A stretch of DNA of 39,017 nt from Chitinophagaceae bacterium (GCA_030053935.1 JASGCU010000010.1:6330-45346), one strand, 5' to 3'; shown: positions 28,632 through 36,716, numbered from the stretch's first letter. Translations and numbers: made by a program. The notes: generated from the sequence alone by a model not told the origin.

Positions 28632-28741
28632 AAGACCGTTGCGAAACTAAAAAACACGTCTTATTTTTACATAAATTTTCCCCTAAATCCCTTAAAATCA
28701 GAGATTTATTGCATATAGAATTATCGTTTCGCAACAGTCTT
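28632..28741. mobile_element. MITE-like element with 16-bp terminal inverted repeats
   Basis: The left end AAGACCGTTGCGAAAC (28632-28647) is the reverse complement of the right end GTTTCGCAACAGTCTT (28726-28741) except for one base. The 110-bp span has no coding capacity. This is the structure of a non-autonomous insertion element whose ends match some transposase family elsewhere in the genome. I see no unambiguous target-site duplication. Alternatively it could be a long stem-loop of another origin. Confidence 0.55.
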
Positions 28742-28751
28742 ACATATGTAA

Positions 28752-28814
28752 TTTTAAACCTATTGATAATCAAAGAGTTACAAAACTACAAACGTGCTAA
28801 AAGCGACTTTTCGG
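28752..28814. repeat. Dispersed 63-bp intergenic repeat, copy 1
   Basis: Starts TTTTAAACCTATTGATAATC and ends CTTTTCGG. By eye it matches 36332-36394 in 54 of 63 positions without gaps. It lies 10 bases after the MITE-like element, in non-coding DNA. Confidence 0.65.
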
Positions 28815-28881
28815 ACACTCTCGTTTAATAATTCTGAATCTCCTCTTTTTAAGGAAAGGGGTCGTTTATTATTACATGGGG

Positions 28882-28901
28882 AGACACAGTGCATTGTGTC
28901 T
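28882..28901. repeat. 20-bp near-palindrome
   Basis: AGACACAGTGCATTGTGTCT has 7-base arms (AGACACA / TGTGTCT) around GTGCAT and could form a short hairpin. Together with the following TTTGCGG and the later AAAGACAC it resembles the A-CCGCAAAGACNC-type intergenic repeats found in several bacterial groups. That family link is from memory only. Confidence 0.4.
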
Positions 28902-28956
28902 TTGCGGTATATTTGTTTTTTTAAATTTACACAAAAGACACGAAGTATAAAATAAT

Positions 28957-30582
28957 TCATAGTTCAAGACAAGCCCTCACAAAATCTACAAAAAGTGGAT
29001 GAGGATTGAGTACTGTACTTTTTAATTCGGGGTGAAATTGACAGCCAATAAACCATGGATGACCTTGTAATTCCATTATTTCCACTAAACCCATCTCTTC
29101 ATTTTTTCCTGTTATTATAAATCCCGCTTTTTCAAACATATCACTATACGCATTATTGAATTCATAACGATGCCTATGTCTTTCGGAAATAATATCTGCG
29201 TTTTTATATATATGATATGTTTTTGTTCCCCTCTTTATAGTACAGTTATAAGCTCCCAAACGCATAGTCCCACCTAGTTGCTTTACTTTTTTTTGCTCTT
29301 CCATAAGATTTATAACCGGATTTTTCGTATCCTCGTTCATTTCTGTAGAGCTTGCATCGGGTAAAAGCAAAATATTTCTCGCAAATTCCACCACAGCACT
29401 TTGAAAACCAAGACATATTCCTAAAAAAGGAATTTTATGTTCGCGAGCATACTGCACTGCTAATAGTTTTCCTTCCCATCCCCTCTCTCCAAAGCCAGGT
29501 GCTACTAAGATTCCGTTACAAGATTGCAGCTGGTTGTGAATATTCTTTGTATCTATCTCTTCAGAATGAATCCATACAATATTGACCCTACAATTATGAG
29601 CAACCCCTCCGTGTATCAAAGATTCTGAAATGGACTTATAGGAATCTTTCAGTTGGACATACTTTCCAATAAGGGCTATTTTTATTTCACACTTGTAATT
29701 TTTAAGGGTATTGACAAAAGATTCCCATGCTTCCATACGAATTTCTGTATTTGTATCTATATAAAGTTTTTCTAAAACTCTTTTGTCTAACTTTTCTCTT
29801 TGCATTAAAAGAGGCACGTCATAAATAGTTTCTACATTTATTGCTTCTATAACACAGTCATTGGGAACATTTCCAAAAAGGGCGATTTTTTTTCTTATCT
29901 CTTCGTTCAAATGATGTTCTTCTGTCCTACAAACCAGTATATCGGGCTGTATCCCTAACTCTAATAATGCTTTTACAGAGTGCTGAGTAGGTTTTGTTTT
30001 TAATTCTCCTGTTGCAATGAGATAAGGAACAAGAGTAAGATGTATGCAAACACAATTTTTTCCTCCCAATTCGTGCTTTGCCTGCCGAACTGCCTCTATA
30101 AATGGTAATGACTCAATATCTCCAACAGTTCCGCCTATTTCTGTGATAATAATATCGTATTTATTCTGATTCCCCAGCTTAAAAAAATGCTCTTTTATCT
30201 CATCTGTAATATGAGGAACCACCTGCACGGTCTTTCCTTTGTAATAACCATTTCTTTCTTTTTGAATCACATTATAATAGATTCGCCCTGTGGTAATATT
30301 ATTTGCTTGAGAGGTATAAATATTGAGAAATCTCTCATAATGCCCCAAATCTAGGTCTGTTTCTGCTCCATCTTCTGTCACAAAGCATTCCCCATGTTCT
30401 ATAGGATTCAAAGTTCCCGGATCTATATTGATATAAGGGTCAAACTTTTGAATAGTCACCGATAATCCCCTCTCTTGTAATAGCTTTGCTAAAGATGCAG
30501 CTATAATTCCCTTTCCTAAGGAAGAGGTGACTCCTCCCGTTATAAAAATATACTTTGTACTCTTTGTGTTTTCTAATAGCAT
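28957..30582 (-). CDS. pyrG: CTP synthase
   Basis: PyrG makes CTP from UTP, ATP and glutamine, the last step of pyrimidine nucleotide synthesis. The 541-residue length is standard. The N-terminal synthetase domain has T-G-G-V-x-S-S-L-G-K-G and K-x-D-P-Y-I-N-x-D-P-G-T. The C-terminal class I glutamine amidotransferase domain has nucleophile C390 (G-I-C-L-G), H517 and E519 (Q-F-H-P-E-L). All catalytic residues are present. The start lies 6 bases after the stop of an upstream lipoprotein gene, so the two are probably co-transcribed. A mature gene end and convergent layout with the TPR gene are clear, but no simple terminator is seen immediately downstream. Confidence 0.97.
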   Translation of the reverse strand: MLLENTKSTKYIFITGGVTSSLGKGIIAASLAKLLQERGLSVTIQKFDPYINIDPGTLNPIEHGECFVTEDGAETDLDLGHYERFLNIYTSQANNITTGRIYYNVIQKERNGYYKGKTVQVVPHITDEIKEHFFKLGNQNKYDIIITEIGGTVGDIESLPFIEAVRQAKHELGGKNCVCIHLTLVPYLIATGELKTKPTQHSVKALLELGIQPDILVCRTEEHHLNEEIRKKIALFGNVPNDCVIEAINVETIYDVPLLMQREKLDKRVLEKLYIDTNTEIRMEAWESFVNTLKNYKCEIKIALIGKYVQLKDSYKSISESLIHGGVAHNCRVNIVWIHSEEIDTKNIHNQLQSCNGILVAPGFGERGWEGKLLAVQYAREHKIPFLGICLGFQSAVVEFARNILLLPDASSTEMNEDTKNPVINLMEEQKKVKQLGGTMRLGAYNCTIKRGTKTYHIYKNADIISERHRHRYEFNNAYSDMFEKAGFIITGKNEEMGLVEIMELQGHPWFIGCQFHPELKSTVLNPHPLFVDFVRACLEL

Positions 30583-30588
30583 AGTTGT

Positions 30589-31056
30589 TTATTCTAATTG
30601 TTTTATAATATCTGTTACGTTTTTTACATAACTTCTTATTTCTATCGGTTGATTTTCTACAAAAGGGTCTATATCCCAATATTGCAAAATGCCATCTTTT
30701 TTTGTCAGGAGTGATACTACTCCTTGGTCTAAGCAATCCGGGCATCCGATAACTTGATTTGGGTTATTTCTTAAATACGCGGGTATTTCTTCTATGAGTT
30801 TTTGAGCTATGAGGTATTTTTCATGAGGCAAAGATTCTGCTTTGAACTCTATACTGTCTTTTTTATAACGACTAACATTATCGGGGTATAATTTTCCATC
30901 TATAAGGGCAAAAAAAGTAGCACATTCCTTTATACAAAAGCCATAAGATATTCCAAATGCAAACAAATCATAAGAATATACTTTTGTTTCTTCGGTATTT
31001 TTTTTGCAACCCGATATAAAAAAACAAATTATAGGTATCAATAGTTTTTTTCTCAT
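30589..31056 (-). CDS. Lipoprotein with paired cysteine motifs, unknown function
   Basis: The open frame extends to 31128, but the ATG at 31056 gives a proper lipoprotein signal (basic M-R-K-K, hydrophobic core, I-S-G-C with lipid Cys17); ATG 31062 is nearly as good. The mature part has Y-G-F-C-x3-C (C41, C45) and C-P-D-C-x-D-Q-G (C105, C108), followed by W-D-I-D and a C-terminal helix. I recognise this only as a type of small lipoprotein seen in Bacteroidota, without an assigned role. The four Cys could form disulfides or bind a metal; nothing visible decides between these. It ends 6 bases before pyrG. Confidence 0.72.
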   Translation of the reverse strand: MRKKLLIPIICFFISGCKKNTEETKVYSYDLFAFGISYGFCIKECATFFALIDGKLYPDNVSRYKKDSIEFKAESLPHEKYLIAQKLIEEIPAYLRNNPNQVIGCPDCLDQGVVSLLTKKDGILQYWDIDPFVENQPIEIRSYVKNVTDIIKQLE

Positions 31057-31170
31057 AAGCATATTGTAACTATCTGTATAATTTACATTGTTTATTTCTT
31101 GTGATTTATTATGTATTATTTCCATCATTATATAATTCTCATCATTATAAAAGCAGAATTTATTTTTTGA

Positions 31171-31800
31171 TTAACGACTATAATTGTTGTCATGAAACCC
31201 TATTCCTTTGAAAATCTGTTCTTTATATTTTTGAATCCGTTCTATTTTGGTTTTGGGTTGTTTCGGTTGTGAAAAATAGATGATGTATCCCCTTTGTCTT
31301 CCGAGTGTGAGATTATAAAATGCTATTTCAAATGCGGGGTCATCTGCAAATGCTTCTAATAATTCGGGTGGAAGAGGTTCGGGATTTTTTTTTAACTCCA
31401 CTTTGGCACCACTTTCTTCTATACGGATTGCTTCCAATATATATTCTCTCAAAATATCTTTTATTTTGATTATCTCGTCGATATGGGTAAATCTCACAAT
31501 TCTCGCAGATTGTACATTACCTTGTTGTTGAAGTATTTTATAGGTATCTGCTAAAAGTACCCCTTTGAAAAAACCTATATTTGCAGATTCTTTAAGGGCA
31601 TTTATAGTGACAATATTTTTATTGTTTTTGGTATAAACGGGAACTCCCCATTTCATTTCTTCTGTCAATCCTGTTTCTAAAACAGTTTGTCTTAGTATCT
31701 CTAATGCTGCACGCCAAGTATTCACTTTGCATTGTGGTGTTCCTCCGTATTTGCATCGCATACAGCCATCAATCATGTATTGTTCAATGCTTGTAGTCAT
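31171..31800 (-). CDS. YdeI/OmpD-associated family protein (DUF1801-like domain)
   Basis: This 209-residue soluble protein has no signal. Residues about 30-130 have the DUF1801 pattern (E-x-M-K-W-G-V-P-V-Y near 50, then N-I-G-F-F-K-G-V-L-L and R-x-x-R-F-T). The C-terminal part has the YdeI-type segment with F-x-x-L-T-L-G-R-Q-R-G-Y-I-I-Y and I-x-K-Y-K-E-Q-I-F-K-G. The biochemical role of this family is not established. An unusual N-terminal cluster C13-x2-C16-x7-C24 precedes the domain. It lies upstream of the lipoprotein and pyrG on the same strand, with a gap of about 114 bases to the chosen lipoprotein start, so co-transcription is possible. Confidence 0.82.
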   Translation of the reverse strand: MTTSIEQYMIDGCMRCKYGGTPQCKVNTWRAALEILRQTVLETGLTEEMKWGVPVYTKNNKNIVTINALKESANIGFFKGVLLADTYKILQQQGNVQSARIVRFTHIDEIIKIKDILREYILEAIRIEESGAKVELKKNPEPLPPELLEAFADDPAFEIAFYNLTLGRQRGYIIYFSQPKQPKTKIERIQKYKEQIFKGIGFHDNNYSR

Positions 31801-31980
31801 TTTTTGAATTATAAAAAATTATTTATTTTGTTTATTTTAGTGCTAAAATAAGCAATTTTTATTTTTATTATATACAATGAGTCAATGTAATGATTCATTT
31901 TGATAGAAATGAGTAGATTTTTTTTCTAATTTAGTTTTGCAAAGGTCTTGTTTTTTGTAAAAAATTAAAAATAACATACA

Positions 31981-32012
31981 ATAAAAAAGAGAGCATTGAT
32001 AAACGCTCTCTC
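31981..32012 (-). terminator. Intrinsic terminator of the TonB-dependent receptor gene
   Basis: On the minus strand AGAGAGC, ten bases and GCTCTCT form a perfect 7-bp stem (32011-32005 with 31994-31988), followed directly by a T run (31988-31983). It lies about 40 bases after the receptor stop codon. This is the clearest intrinsic terminator in the window. Confidence 0.85.
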
Positions 32013-32052
32013 TCATTGTATGTAATCTTGTTCATTTTGGTTTGATTCTGAT

Positions 32053-34518
32053 TTAATTTTTATTTCCTATTCTTGATTTTTCAGCATCGGTTGCGGTTTG
32101 TCTGTTTCTAGCGGCTTTTACATTTTGATTTCCGAAGTTATAGGTAAATGTAAGAGATATTCTTCTGCTTGTCCATCTTCCGCTTATTTGGAGGTCTATG
32201 TTTTGATAATTTACAGCCCCTTTCCAAAAAGATGTCAAAAATATATCGCTTACATTCAATTTTAATTTAGAATGTATTTTTTTAAATTCTTTTTGGATAC
32301 CTATGTTCACTGCATATTGTGGTTTCAGAGATTTGGTATTTCCATATACATTGGGAGAATTATACCACATGCTTACTTCTGTTCCCCATCCTTTTGGAAT
32401 AGTAAAATTGAGAGAGGTATTAAAATCGTATGCAAACTGCCCTAAATTAAGGGTTCCTCCTAATAAATTGGGGTCCTGGTATTGGTTATAGTATAATGCT
32501 ATGTTATTTTGCATCATAAGCCATTTTGCAATAGGTATAGGAAAGGATACATTGACACTATAATTGTGAAAAGATTCTATGTTTCTTTGGATTGCTTTAG
32601 TTATTTTGGCACTATCATCTTGTTCTATTATTTGCACCATATTATCGGTGGTTCTTGCGTATCCTAAGGAGAGAGTTGCTGCACCTTTATAGGTGTAAGA
32701 AACTTCAAGGTTATCGGTAAACTGTGGTTGCAGATATGGGTTTCCTTCTTCATATGTATAGGGGTCTAAAAAGAATATAAAAGGGTTGAGTTGTTGATAA
32801 TTAGGTCTATCTATACGTCTGCTGTAAGAATATCTTAGTGCATGATTATCATTTATATTTTGGTTTACAAAAATACTGGGGAATGGGGAAAGGTAATTTC
32901 TATAGACTGTTGTATTCAGAGTGACAGAATGCCCTGAGGAGTTTGTATGTTCTAATCGGAGTCCTGTTTGTATTCCCCATACTTTTCCTGTCCAACTAAA
33001 ATTAAAGTAAGCGGCGTTTACATTCTCTTCATAGATGAAATGATTTGTTTTTGTGGGGTCATTTTGGTAGCTTGTTCCTACTAATTTTTCAAAAATAAAA
33101 TCGTTATCTGTTTGCACATATCCGATTTTTGCTCCCATTTCTAATTTTATTTTGTCATTGATGGGGAGAGTAAAATCACTTTTGACTGCATATATGTCTA
33201 TAAAAGTGGGAGTGCTGTTTCTTTGTGTTATTTGGTTGGTGAGGGAATCTGTATCATTATAATAATTTGTGTAAAAGTTTTGAAGAGTGGGGCTTCCGTA
33301 TCGTGAATAATCTAAATCTATTGTAATTTCTTTTCCCTTGTCATTAAAATTATGCTTTATGTTAAAGTTAGTGGTGATATTATGCTCATTGGAATTAAAA
33401 TCAGAGTTTTGGATGAGAGAGTTGCTGTTTGAGGTACTGAGGATTGTGTTTGAGATGTGAGTATTATTGCTGCCTTTCATTGTTCCATCCCAATTATTTC
33501 CATCAACCATTATACCTATTGTTGTTTTATCAGATACAAAATAATCTATTCCTATTTTAGTAGAAGCAAAAAGCCCATTGCCACTTCGGTAAGAGAATTG
33601 ATCAAAAGTGCTTTTTTCCCCTTCGTAATTTACAGTTCTGTAGAGAGTATTATCATTATACCAGGATCCTCTATTGCCTGAAATAGTTCCGTAGAGATTC
33701 CATTTAGATGCTCTATGATTAATGGTAAGATTGGTGCTTCCTCGGTAGAGATCATTTACAGAATGGGGGATAAAAGCATATCCTGTGGTGAGGGAGAGAG
33801 TCCCATTAGTTCCTAAATTTTGATTTTTTTTGAGCTTTATATTGATGATACCAGAATTCCCTGAGGCATCATATTTTGCAGAGGGGTTTGTAATAATTTC
33901 AATAGAAGCGACCTGATCTGAGCTCATGTTTCTAAGAAGTTGTGTAATATCTTTTTCGGATAGATAACTTTTTTTCCCATCAATCATTATCTGAACTCCT
34001 GTTTTATTTTTGAGCTTTATTTGGTCGTTTTGTTGGTCTACTACTACTCCTGGTGCTTTTTCTAGTACTTCTAAGGCAGTATTTCCGCTAGCTACAATGC
34101 TATTTTCTACATTTACGATGGTCTTATCTACTTTTTGCTCTATAAATAATTTTTGACTGCTCACTGTTACTTCATCTAATTTTTGTATGTTCTCTGAAAG
34201 GATAATGGGAGAGAATACTTCTTGTTTCTGTTCCGCATTGAGCAAAAATGCATCTGAATAATGCGTATTAAATCCTACCATAGACACCTGAAGTATATAG
34301 TTTCCTTCTTTATTTATATCTATGAGAAATTTTCCATCTGAATCGGAGGTGCTTGCTTTTAATAAAGTAGAATCCTTCGCCTGCAAAACTAATACATTTG
34401 CAAAGGGCAGACCACTTTTTGCATCTTTCACCTCTCCTTTTATAGTATATTGGGGTATTTGTCCATATACTATCCCTATACTTATTGACCAGCAGAGTAT
34501 ATATATTATTTTTTTCAT
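32053..34518 (-). CDS. TonB-dependent outer-membrane receptor with carboxypeptidase-regulatory-like N-terminus
   Basis: The signal peptide (about 1-19, ending V-Y-G before Q-I-P) is followed by a CarboxypepD_reg-like beta domain (about 22-110; I-K-G-E-V-K-D, F-A-N-V, S-D-S-D-G-K-F). A plug domain spans about 125-235 (D-K-T-I-V-N-V-E-N-S-I, A-S-I-E-I-I-T-N-P-S-A-K-Y-D-A-S-G). A beta-barrel of the OMP_b-brl_3 type runs to residue 821. It should import a substrate across the outer membrane with TonB-ExbBD energy. There is no susD-like partner, so it is not a SusC-type polysaccharide system; substrates of this subfamily are mostly unknown. It has its own terminator (31981-32012) and a divergent promoter region shared with the 70-residue gene. 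Confidence 0.92.
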   Translation of the reverse strand: MKKIIYILCWSISIGIVYGQIPQYTIKGEVKDAKSGLPFANVLVLQAKDSTLLKASTSDSDGKFLIDINKEGNYILQVSMVGFNTHYSDAFLLNAEQKQEVFSPIILSENIQKLDEVTVSSQKLFIEQKVDKTIVNVENSIVASGNTALEVLEKAPGVVVDQQNDQIKLKNKTGVQIMIDGKKSYLSEKDITQLLRNMSSDQVASIEIITNPSAKYDASGNSGIINIKLKKNQNLGTNGTLSLTTGYAFIPHSVNDLYRGSTNLTINHRASKWNLYGTISGNRGSWYNDNTLYRTVNYEGEKSTFDQFSYRSGNGLFASTKIGIDYFVSDKTTIGIMVDGNNWDGTMKGSNNTHISNTILSTSNSNSLIQNSDFNSNEHNITTNFNIKHNFNDKGKEITIDLDYSRYGSPTLQNFYTNYYNDTDSLTNQITQRNSTPTFIDIYAVKSDFTLPINDKIKLEMGAKIGYVQTDNDFIFEKLVGTSYQNDPTKTNHFIYEENVNAAYFNFSWTGKVWGIQTGLRLEHTNSSGHSVTLNTTVYRNYLSPFPSIFVNQNINDNHALRYSYSRRIDRPNYQQLNPFIFFLDPYTYEEGNPYLQPQFTDNLEVSYTYKGAATLSLGYARTTDNMVQIIEQDDSAKITKAIQRNIESFHNYSVNVSFPIPIAKWLMMQNNIALYYNQYQDPNLLGGTLNLGQFAYDFNTSLNFTIPKGWGTEVSMWYNSPNVYGNTKSLKPQYAVNIGIQKEFKKIHSKLKLNVSDIFLTSFWKGAVNYQNIDLQISGRWTSRRISLTFTYNFGNQNVKAARNRQTATDAEKSRIGNKN

Positions 34519-34602
34519 CTATTTATTTGTTTAAGATATTATTATTTAAAACTGATGTAAATGACATAAGAAATAATAAATAGTTGCATAACAAATTATA
34601 GA

Positions 34603-34619
34603 TTATTGTGAAACAATAA
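34603..34619. promoter_or_regulatory. Inverted repeat in a divergent promoter region
   Basis: TTATTGT-GAA-ACAATAA has perfect 7-base arms. It lies midway between the divergent starts of the TonB receptor (34518) and the 70-residue gene (34696), where an operator would be expected. AT-richness makes chance occurrence possible. Confidence 0.3.
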
Positions 34620-34695
34620 AAATAAAAAATACTATGTCAAAAAGGTTCACAAAAATAAAAATAACATCTAAAAAAAATTTAACTCTCAAAAATAT

Positions 34696-34908
34696 ATGCG
34701 AATAGTGAAACAAATTACTCATCCTGCTTGTAATATTACTCTTTTTTCTTGGAATCAAAAATACATAGTAAAGTTTGAATATGGAATGATGGAGCAGGTT
34801 TATAAAATATCTGAATTGGAAATGACAGAAGCAGAGGTATTAGAGTATATAGATGATGATTTTATAAGAAAAGTTATGGATATATTCTCTGTTATGGAAG
34901 GGATATAG
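34696..34908 (+). CDS. Small conserved protein of unknown function (70 residues)
   Basis: The protein has the look of a real, folded small protein: I-T-L-F-S-W-N-x-K-Y, then an E-x-x-Y-K-I strand and an acidic C-terminal helix. I recall similar short proteins in other Bacteroidota (starting M-K-I-x-K-Q-I-x-H-P and followed by I-T-L-F-x-W-N-x-K-Y), but no function is assigned. It stands alone on the plus strand, divergent from the TonB receptor and convergent with maf. A weak stem (GGAAA...TTTCC) with a T-rich tail follows its stop near 34915-34960. Confidence 0.68.
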   Translation: MRIVKQITHPACNITLFSWNQKYIVKFEYGMMEQVYKISELEMTEAEVLEYIDDDFIRKVMDIFSVMEGI

Positions 34909-34992
34909 AGTTCTGGAAATATTCACAGTTATGGATTACCTGTTTCCTTTTCTATTTTCATTTATTGTAATGCAAAAGTAATATTAATGGTT

Positions 34993-35565
34993 TTATATGC
35001 GGTATTTTTGTAAAAGTTTATACACAATATCTGTTGGTAGACCTACTATATTGGTATAAGAACCGCTTATTTTTTTGACTCCAATAAGCCCAATCCACTC
35101 CTGAATTGCATATCCACCTGCCTTATCAAATGGATGAAAATGCTTTACATAATATTCTATTTCCGAAGGAGAAAATTTGCAAAGATGAACCCTTGTCTGC
35201 GAAGACACTACTGTGAAAACTCCGTTGAGAGACAAGCAAACCGATGTAATCACAGAGTGAATCGTACCTGAAAGGAAGGTAAGCATACGAATGCCTTCTT
35301 CCAAGTTCTCAGGCTTGTTCAATATCTTGTTTTTACAAAGCACGATGCTATCTGCGGTTAATATAAGATGGTCTTGGAATTCCGTTTGGTAGGCATTATT
35401 TTTTTTTATAGCTAAGTATTCTGCTACTTTTTCTTGTTCCAAAGTATTTGGAAAATCCTCATCAATTGGTTTTGTAAAAAGAATAAATGGAACTTTCATT
35501 TGTTCCAAAAGATACTTCCTTTGGGGAGAAGTAGATGCTAAAACAAGTGGATACTGGAGTTTCAT
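34993..35565 (-). CDS. maf: Maf-family nucleoside triphosphate pyrophosphatase
   Basis: Maf proteins (YhdE type) hydrolyse dTTP, UTP or modified nucleotides to the monophosphates. The sequence has the S-T-S-P-Q-R motif (11-16), the A-D-S-I-V motif with Asp72 (usually A-D-T), L-N-K-P with Lys84, D-K-A-G-G-Y-A-I-Q, and G-S-Y-T-N-I-V-G-L-P. The 190-residue length is normal. It is cytoplasmic. It follows the chalcone-isomerase-like gene on the same strand after 108 bases and a likely terminator, so it may have its own promoter. Confidence 0.93.
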   Translation of the reverse strand: MKLQYPLVLASTSPQRKYLLEQMKVPFILFTKPIDEDFPNTLEQEKVAEYLAIKKNNAYQTEFQDHLILTADSIVLCKNKILNKPENLEEGIRMLTFLSGTIHSVITSVCLSLNGVFTVVSSQTRVHLCKFSPSEIEYYVKHFHPFDKAGGYAIQEWIGLIGVKKISGSYTNIVGLPTDIVYKLLQKYRI

Positions 35566-35642
35566 AAAATAAAATAATAATATGTAGCAAAATCTACGTG
35601 ATTTTTTCGTATATAGTAATTATCAGATGAGTGCATAAAAAA

Positions 35643-35675
35643 AAAACACGCTTTTCTTTGTGAGTTATGTGTTTT
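35643..35675 (-). terminator. Possible intrinsic terminator of the chalcone-isomerase-like gene
   Basis: On the minus strand AAAACAC (35675-35669) pairs with GTGTTTT (35649-35643), with a 19-base loop, and a T run follows (35642-35637). The upstream arm overlaps the stop codon of the gene. The stem is AU-rich and the loop is long, so confidence is moderate. Confidence 0.45.
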
Positions 35676-36240
35676 ATTTTCCTAACATTTCTCTTTTTAA
35701 GTTTTTATCAATAGCACCATCTCCTAACCAAATTTCAAATAAAGCTTTTTTGAAATCAGAATTATCCTTAATAGTTCCTTTTTTTACCCCATTTTTATAA
35801 ACAGAAACCCCTGTATTTGGTACATAAAGGATGATAAAAACATCACGTTTCATTATTGGCTCTTGAAAGAAGGTAATGAATGTAGTAATGTATTCTTGTA
35901 ATGGAGATGTCTTTCCTCCTGTTGATGCTTCAAAACCTTCATGGATAGCAGAAATCATTCTTTCAGATGAAATTAAGCCCGATACAATGTCTATTTTTAT
36001 TGCCATAGCTTTATTTGACGATGCAATTGCTTTTCCATCTTCTGATTTGTGAGTTACATAGAGAGAACCTACATAAAAATCCATAAACATTTTCACTCGC
36101 GTTCCCGCACCGTTTAATGTTAAATGTTGTCCTTCTATGGAAAGTTTATCTTCTATTTTTATATCGTGTATTATTTTTTGTGCTGCGGATATAAAAGGAG
36201 ATGATAATGCAAAAAATACTATAATAATTTGTGTTTTCAT
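35674..36240 (-). CDS. Secreted chalcone-isomerase-like domain protein
   Basis: A signal peptide (about 1-20, ending S-A-A before Q-K-I) is followed by a domain with L-N-G-A-G-T-R-V-K-M-F-M-D-F-Y-V-G-S-L-Y-V. This is the signature of bacterial chalcone-isomerase-like proteins (Chalcone_3 type). Later segments G-F-E-A-S-T-G-G and I-W-L-G-D-G-A-I-D also fit. Bacterial members bind small hydrophobic molecules or have unknown roles; flavonoid chemistry is not implied. The protein is 188 residues long and probably periplasmic. It lies ahead of maf on the same strand, with a long non-coding region between it and tRNA-Arg. Confidence 0.85.
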   Translation of the reverse strand: MKTQIIIVFFALSSPFISAAQKIIHDIKIEDKLSIEGQHLTLNGAGTRVKMFMDFYVGSLYVTHKSEDGKAIASSNKAMAIKIDIVSGLISSERMISAIHEGFEASTGGKTSPLQEYITTFITFFQEPIMKRDVFIILYVPNTGVSVYKNGVKKGTIKDNSDFKKALFEIWLGDGAIDKNLKREMLGK

Positions 36241-36314
36241 TGATATATTTTTTTATTGTAAGTAAGATAATTAAGTAAGATAATGTTAAGTATCCCCCGA
36301 AAAGTTCTTTTTAC

Positions 36315-36322
36315 AAAAATAA
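36315..36322 (-). promoter_or_regulatory. Possible Bacteroidota -7 promoter box for the chalcone-isomerase-like gene
   Basis: Read on the minus strand this is TATTTTTG, a match to TAnnTTTG, about 75 bases before the ATG at 36240. No TTG lies at the usual -33 distance (the nearest is too far), so support is weak. Confidence 0.28.
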
Positions 36323-36331
36323 TACTTAAGT

Positions 36332-36394
36332 TTTAAAACTATTGATAATCAAATAATTACAAAACTACAAATGTATCAAAAGTGATTTTTCGGT
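36332..36394. repeat. Dispersed 63-bp intergenic repeat, copy 2
   Basis: Starts TTTTAAAACTATTGATAATC and ends TTTTTCGG. It matches 28752-28814 in 54 of 63 positions without gaps, in the same orientation. It is not within a gene. Confidence 0.65.
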
Positions 36395-36618
36395 GTGGCT
36401 CAATTTTTAAAAATTGTTTTTTAATGCTCTACAAGAAACTTGAACAGATGCTTTAGCAAAATACAATAATATTTTTTTTTGTGAACTTATTATCATATAT
36501 AAGGTTCTTTTTTTGATTTTTTTTTGAATAAATATGTTTTTTTGCCTTAGAAAAACAAAATAACAAAACTATTAGATATTATATTATATATTGCAATTGT
36601 ATAAAAATAAATACAAAA

Positions 36619-36692
36619 GGACTCGTAGCTTAATTGGATAGAGCATTTGACTACGGATCAGAAGGTTGGGGGTTCGAATCCCTCCGAGTTCA
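36619..36692 (+). tRNA. tRNA-Arg (anticodon ACG)
   Basis: A 74-base cloverleaf can be folded by hand. The acceptor GGACTCG pairs with CGAGTTC and the discriminator is A. The D arm is GCTT/GAGC, and the anticodon stem TTTGA/TCAGA encloses CTACGGA. The T arm is GGGGG/CCCTC around TTCGAAT. The anticodon ACG is at 36653-36655; its A34 is normally converted to inosine to read CGN codons. CCA is not encoded. It stands alone and is followed by a large terminator hairpin. Confidence 0.96.
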
Positions 36693-36716
36693 CCTAATAA
36701 TGTTACCATTTTTAAT

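Larger units (their letters stand above)
28512..28956. other. Repeat-rich convergent intergenic region
   Basis: This 445-base gap between the ends of the TPR and pyrG genes has no credible gene. It contains, in order, a 110-bp element bounded by inverted repeats, a 63-bp sequence repeated near 36.3 kb, a near-palindrome and a wider inverted repeat (GTGTCTTT at 28896-28903 with AAAGACAC at 28934-28941). A 60-codon frame on the minus strand (28960-28778) lies across these repeats and is not supported as a gene. Confidence 0.65.
36241..36618. other. Non-coding region before tRNA-Arg
   Basis: This gap of about 380 bases holds a short tandem duplication (AAGTAAGATAATT then AAGTAAGATAATG, about 36260-36285), a candidate leftward -7 box and copy 2 of the dispersed 63-bp repeat. 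A very AT-rich stretch leads to the tRNA. A CCGAAAAG near 36297 is partly complementary to the TTTTCGG ending the repeat, so a stem of 7 bp is possible. No gene is seen. Confidence 0.55.

Noticed and set aside
28632-28741. CRISPR repeat or array
   Set aside because: Only two inverted ends, no direct repeats with regular spacers, no cas genes.
28778-28960. 60-codon minus-strand frame after pyrG
   Set aside because: It is built from the dispersed repeat and near-palindrome sequences rather than a conserved protein.
36619-36692. tRNA-Arg as an integration (att) site for the restriction gene region
   Set aside because: No second copy of the tRNA 3' end is seen in the window and no integrase is present; hutI intervenes.
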